Source of the DNA: DASUPK01 sp963782345
GTDB lineage: Bacteria > Actinomycetota > Thermoleophilia > Solirubrobacterales > 70-9
Assembly: GCA_963782345.1 (NCBI GenBank)
Contig: CAWAJF010000004.1
Coordinates: forward strand, 545,885-609,884
Direction of reading: 5' to 3'
DNA: 64,000 bases
Each line of letters begins with the position of its first letter. Position 1 is the first letter of the stretch. The position numbers and the translations under genes were made by a program. This document shows positions 61,161-64,000 of the stretch, one piece after another. The notes under the pieces were generated by a model, which saw only the letters and a program-made list of their open reading frames with translations, had not been told where the DNA came from and searched no databases.

Positions 61161-64000
61161 ATGCCGAGGGCCACTTCCAAGGCAGCCATTACCACCGAGA
61201 AGGGCCTCGTCATCGAACGCCGGTTTACCTCTCCCGGGGTGCATCCGTACGACGAGCTCGAGTGGGAGACCCGCGACGCGATCATCGGCGATCCCGCGAA
61301 GCCCGCCTTCGAGCAGCGCGGCGTCGAGTTCCCCAAGACCTGGTCCCAGAACGCGACGAACATCGTCGCCCAGAAGTACTTCCGCGGACAGCCCGGCTCC
61401 CCCGAGCGCGAGAGCTCCGTCAAGCAGATGGTGAGCCGCGTCGCCGACCGGATCACCGAGGCGGGCCGCGAGGGCCGCTACTTCGCCACCGACGCGGACG
61501 CCGACGCCTTCGATGCCGAGCTCACCTCGATCCTGGTCAACCAGAAGGCCGCCTTCAACAGCCCGGTCTGGTTCAACGTCGGCTGGAAGCCGCCGGGCTC
61601 CGAGCAGGCCTCGGCCTGCTTCATCCTCTCGGTCGAGGACGACATGGACTCCATCCTCTCCTGGAACACGAAGGAGGGGATCATCTTCAAGGGCGGCTCG
61701 GGCTCCGGGATCAACCTCTCCAAGATCCGCGGCTCGATGGAGCCGCTCTCCAAGGGCGGGATCGCCTCCGGCCCGGTCAGCTTCATGCGCGGCGCCGATT
61801 CCTGGGCCGGCGCGATCAAGTCGGGCGGCGGCACGCGCCGGGCGGCCAAGATGGTCGTGCTCGACGTCGACCATCCCGACGTCGAGAGGTTCATCTGGTG
61901 CAAGGCCGACGAGGAGAAGAAGGCCGCCGCGCTGAAGGCCGCCGACTTCGACATGCGCCTGGACTCGGACGCCTTCTCCTCGGTCCAGTTCCAGAACGCC
62001 AACAACTCGGTCCGCGTCACCGACGAGTTCATGGAGGCGGTCGCGAACGACGACGACTGGGATCTGGTCGCCCGCACCGACGGCAGGCCGATCAAGACCA
62101 TCAAGGCGCGCAAGCTGATGGACCAGATCGCCGACGCGGCCTGGCAGTGCGCCGATCCGGGCATCCAGTACGACACCACGATCAACCGGTGGCACACGGA
62201 CCCGAACACCGGCCCGATCACCGCGTCCAACCCATGCTCCGAGTACATGTCGATCGACGACTCGGCCTGCAACCTCGCCTCGCTCAACCTGATGAAGTTC
62301 CGCAACGAGGACGGGACCTTCAACATCGACGACTTCACCCACGCGGTGGACATCGTCTTCCTCGCGCAGGAGATCCTGGTCGGCTTCTCCAGCTATCCGA
62401 CCGAGCAGATCACGGAGAACGCGCGGGCGTTCCGCCAGCTCGGCCTCGGCTACGCCAACCTCGGCGCGCTGCTGATGTCGAACGGCCTCGCCTACGACTC
62501 GGACGAGGGGCGCGCTCTCGCCGGCTCGATCACCGCGCTGATGACAGGCCGCGGCTACAAGATGTCCGCCGAGATCGCGGGCACGATGGGCCCGTACGAC
62601 GGCTACGAGGTGAACCGCGAGCCGCACAACCAGGTGATGCGGATGCACCAGTCCGCGGCCTACGAGATCTCCGACGAGCTGGTCGAGGAGCCGCTGCTCC
62701 ACGCCGCTCGCGAGTCATGGGACGAGGCGGTGGCGCTCGGCGAGCAGCACGGCTACCGCAACGCCCAGGCGACCGTCCTCGCTCCCACCGGGACGATCAG
62801 CTTCCTGATGGACTGCGACACGACCGGGATCGAGCCCGACTTCTCACTGGTCAAGTTCAAGGAGCTCGTCGGCGGCGGGCAGATGAAGATCGTCAACGGC
62901 TGCGTCAACCTGGCGCTCGAGACGCTCGGCTACTCCGAGCAGGAGATCGAGCAGATCGACGCGTACATCAACGAGCACAACACGATCATCGGTGCCCCGG
63001 GCTTCAAGAAGGAGCATCTCGAGGTCTTCGACGTGGCGGTCGGCGAGCGCTCGATCTCGCACACCGGCCACATCGACATGATGGCCGCGGCGCAGCCGTT
63101 CCTCTCGGGCGCGATCTCGAAGACGGTGAACCTGCCGGAGACCGCGACGGTGTCCGACATCGCCGACGCCTACTACGACGGCTGGAAGAAGGGCCTCAAG
63201 GCGCTCGCGATCTACCGCGACGGGTCGAAGACCGCTCAGGCGCTGAAGACCGACGCCGGAGAGAAGAAGTCCGAGCCGGCCGAGGCCGCGGAGGCCAAGC
63301 CGCACCGCAACAAGATGCCGCTCGAGCGCGAGTCGATCACCCACAAGTTCTCGATCGGCATGCACGAGGGCTACATCACCGCCGGCAAGTACCCGGACGG
63401 CTCGGTCGGCGAGATCTTCCTCACCGACATCGGCAAGGAGGGCTCGACGATCAAGGGCATGATGAACGCCTTCGCCACGGCGATCTCGATGGGCCTCCAG
63501 TACGGCGTCCCGCTCGAGGACTACGTGAAGAAGTTCAGCTACATGCGCTTCGAGCCGGAGGGCATCACTCGCAACACGGAGATCCCCTTCGCCAAGTCGA
63601 TGCCCGACTACATCATGCGCTGGCTGGCGAGCCGGTTCATCGACGACATCGACTACCTGGAGAGCCTCGGGATCATGACCGACGAGGTCCGCGCCAGGAA
63701 GGAGGCCCAGCAGGCCTTCCCGATCGATGACACGGGCTCACCGGCGAACGGCGAGAACGGCCACTCGAACGGCGAGGGCAACGGCAACGGAGTCGCCAAC
63801 GGCGAGACCAGGCCCGCGAACGGCTCCGCGGAGCCCAAGCCGGCGACCGCCGCGCTCACCGACACGCCGCCGGTGGTCCCGGCCAAGATGGGCGCCGACC
63901 TCGAGCTGGGACCGGCCTGCGACCAGTGCGGAGGGATGATGCAGCGCACGGGCTCCTGCTACACGTGCTCGAGCTGCGGCAACAACACCGGCTGCGGCTA
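61161..64000 (+). CDS. nrdJ: Vitamin B12-dependent class II ribonucleotide reductase, 3' end cut by window
   Basis: The frame from ATG 61161 encodes at least 946 residues and runs off the window after a C-terminal CSSCGNNTGCG, which looks like the very end. It makes deoxyribonucleotides from ribonucleotides using adenosylcobalamin. Seen are IFKGGSGSGINLSKIRG, GGGTRRAAKMVVLDVDHPD, ASNPCSEYMSIDDSACNLASLNL (active-site Cys and Glu), ATVLAPTGTISFLMDCDTTGIEPDF and the C-terminal zinc-like CDQCGG-x-CYTCSSCG. A Gly/Asn-rich linker (GENGHSNGEGNGNGVANGE) lies between the catalytic domain and the zinc end. AGAGGAG eight bases before the ATG is the ribosome-binding site. It is the gene most likely controlled by NrdR. 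Confidence 0.96.
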   Translation, partial: MPRATSKAAITTEKGLVIERRFTSPGVHPYDELEWETRDAIIGDPAKPAFEQRGVEFPKTWSQNATNIVAQKYFRGQPGSPERESSVKQMVSRVADRITEAGREGRYFATDADADAFDAELTSILVNQKAAFNSPVWFNVGWKPPGSEQASACFILSVEDDMDSILSWNTKEGIIFKGGSGSGINLSKIRGSMEPLSKGGIASGPVSFMRGADSWAGAIKSGGGTRRAAKMVVLDVDHPDVERFIWCKADEEKKAAALKAADFDMRLDSDAFSSVQFQNANNSVRVTDEFMEAVANDDDWDLVARTDGRPIKTIKARKLMDQIADAAWQCADPGIQYDTTINRWHTDPNTGPITASNPCSEYMSIDDSACNLASLNLMKFRNEDGTFNIDDFTHAVDIVFLAQEILVGFSSYPTEQITENARAFRQLGLGYANLGALLMSNGLAYDSDEGRALAGSITALMTGRGYKMSAEIAGTMGPYDGYEVNREPHNQVMRMHQSAAYEISDELVEEPLLHAARESWDEAVALGEQHGYRNAQATVLAPTGTISFLMDCDTTGIEPDFSLVKFKELVGGGQMKIVNGCVNLALETLGYSEQEIEQIDAYINEHNTIIGAPGFKKEHLEVFDVAVGERSISHTGHIDMMAAAQPFLSGAISKTVNLPETATVSDIADAYYDGWKKGLKALAIYRDGSKTAQALKTDAGEKKSEPAEAAEAKPHRNKMPLERESITHKFSIGMHEGYITAGKYPDGSVGEIFLTDIGKEGSTIKGMMNAFATAISMGLQYGVPLEDYVKKFSYMRFEPEGITRNTEIPFAKSMPDYIMRWLASRFIDDIDYLESLGIMTDEVRARKEAQQAFPIDDTGSPANGENGHSNGEGNGNGVANGETRPANGSAEPKPATAALTDTPPVVPAKMGADLELGPACDQCGGMMQRTGSCYTCSSCGNNTGCG

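Noticed and set aside
61128..62702. 524-codon minus-strand frame opposite nrdJ
   Set aside because: The plus strand encodes the conserved class II reductase with active-site motifs. The minus frame is rich in Val, Asp and Gly with no motif and no start signal.
1..64000. CRISPR arrays, insertion sequences, integrases, prophage genes and rRNA
   Set aside because: I looked on both strands and saw no regularly spaced direct repeats, transposase or recombinase motifs (DDE, HNH, RHRY) or rRNA-like sequence.

Overview
The window reads as chromosomal DNA of a high-GC Gram-positive bacterium, most likely a deep-branching actinobacterium of the Thermoleophilia/Solirubrobacterales type. This is an inference. 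It rests on the GC-rich codon use, the many GTG/TTG starts, secreted proteins with lysine-rich or collagen-like segments, the topA-tmk-holB neighbourhood, and class II ribonucleotide reductase next to nrdR. Coding density is very high, no gene-free stretch reaches 300 bases, and I see no rRNA, CRISPR array, phage or insertion sequence.

Bases 1-27,230 form a large surface-polysaccharide locus. It holds ten glycosyltransferases (four GT4-like, six GT2-like), four sugar- or glycan-associated methyltransferases, a GDP-mannose dehydratase (gmd), two CDP-paratose/tyvelose-epimerase-like proteins, an RfbC epimerase and a large polytopic membrane protein. Five enzymes together match the UDP-ManNAc3NAcA (diacetamido-mannuronic acid) pathway: a UDP-sugar 6-dehydrogenase (25981), a Gfo/Idh 3-dehydrogenase (3662), a DegT aminotransferase (7896), a hexapeptide N-acetyltransferase (4713) and a WecB-type 2-epimerase (2496). 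Two paralogous secreted Ig-like proteins with polybasic tails flank three of these genes. No flippase, ABC exporter or priming transferase is visible, so the locus probably continues upstream.

Bases 27,230-35,070 are a mixed region: a hotdog-fold protein, a lipoprotein, two unknown conserved genes, a trypsin-like protease, tRNA-Thr(CGU), an enoyl-CoA hydratase, a collagen-like secreted protein and a cluster of SnoaL/NTF2-like and SRPBCC small proteins, two of which are tandem duplicates.

Bases 35,073-42,153 are a minus-strand type II fatty-acid operon in the order fabD-fabH-fabG-acpP-fabF-accD-maoC-fabI, mostly with 1-4 base overlaps. The fabI reading frame is broken near its 3' end. Upstream sits a NarL-type two-component pair. 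Then come a small secreted protein, an OmpR-type two-component pair, and the replication genes holB, tmk and topA, where TopA looks archaeal in type.

Bases 52,371-64,000 carry a sugar epimerase, a secreted GH31 glycosidase, a siroheme-synthase-like protein with a cysteine-rich N-terminus, a frameshifted choice-of-anchor-Q protein, a methyltransferase, a secreted unknown, a hemolysin-III/PAQR protein, nrdR, and nrdJ running off the end of the window.

Two window-wide patterns stand out. First, a TANNNT hexamer lies 6-11 bases before many start codons, which suggests widespread leaderless transcription and points to probable CTG and ATC start codons. Second, three genes carry apparent single-base (+1) frameshifts, which may be assembly errors or true lesions.
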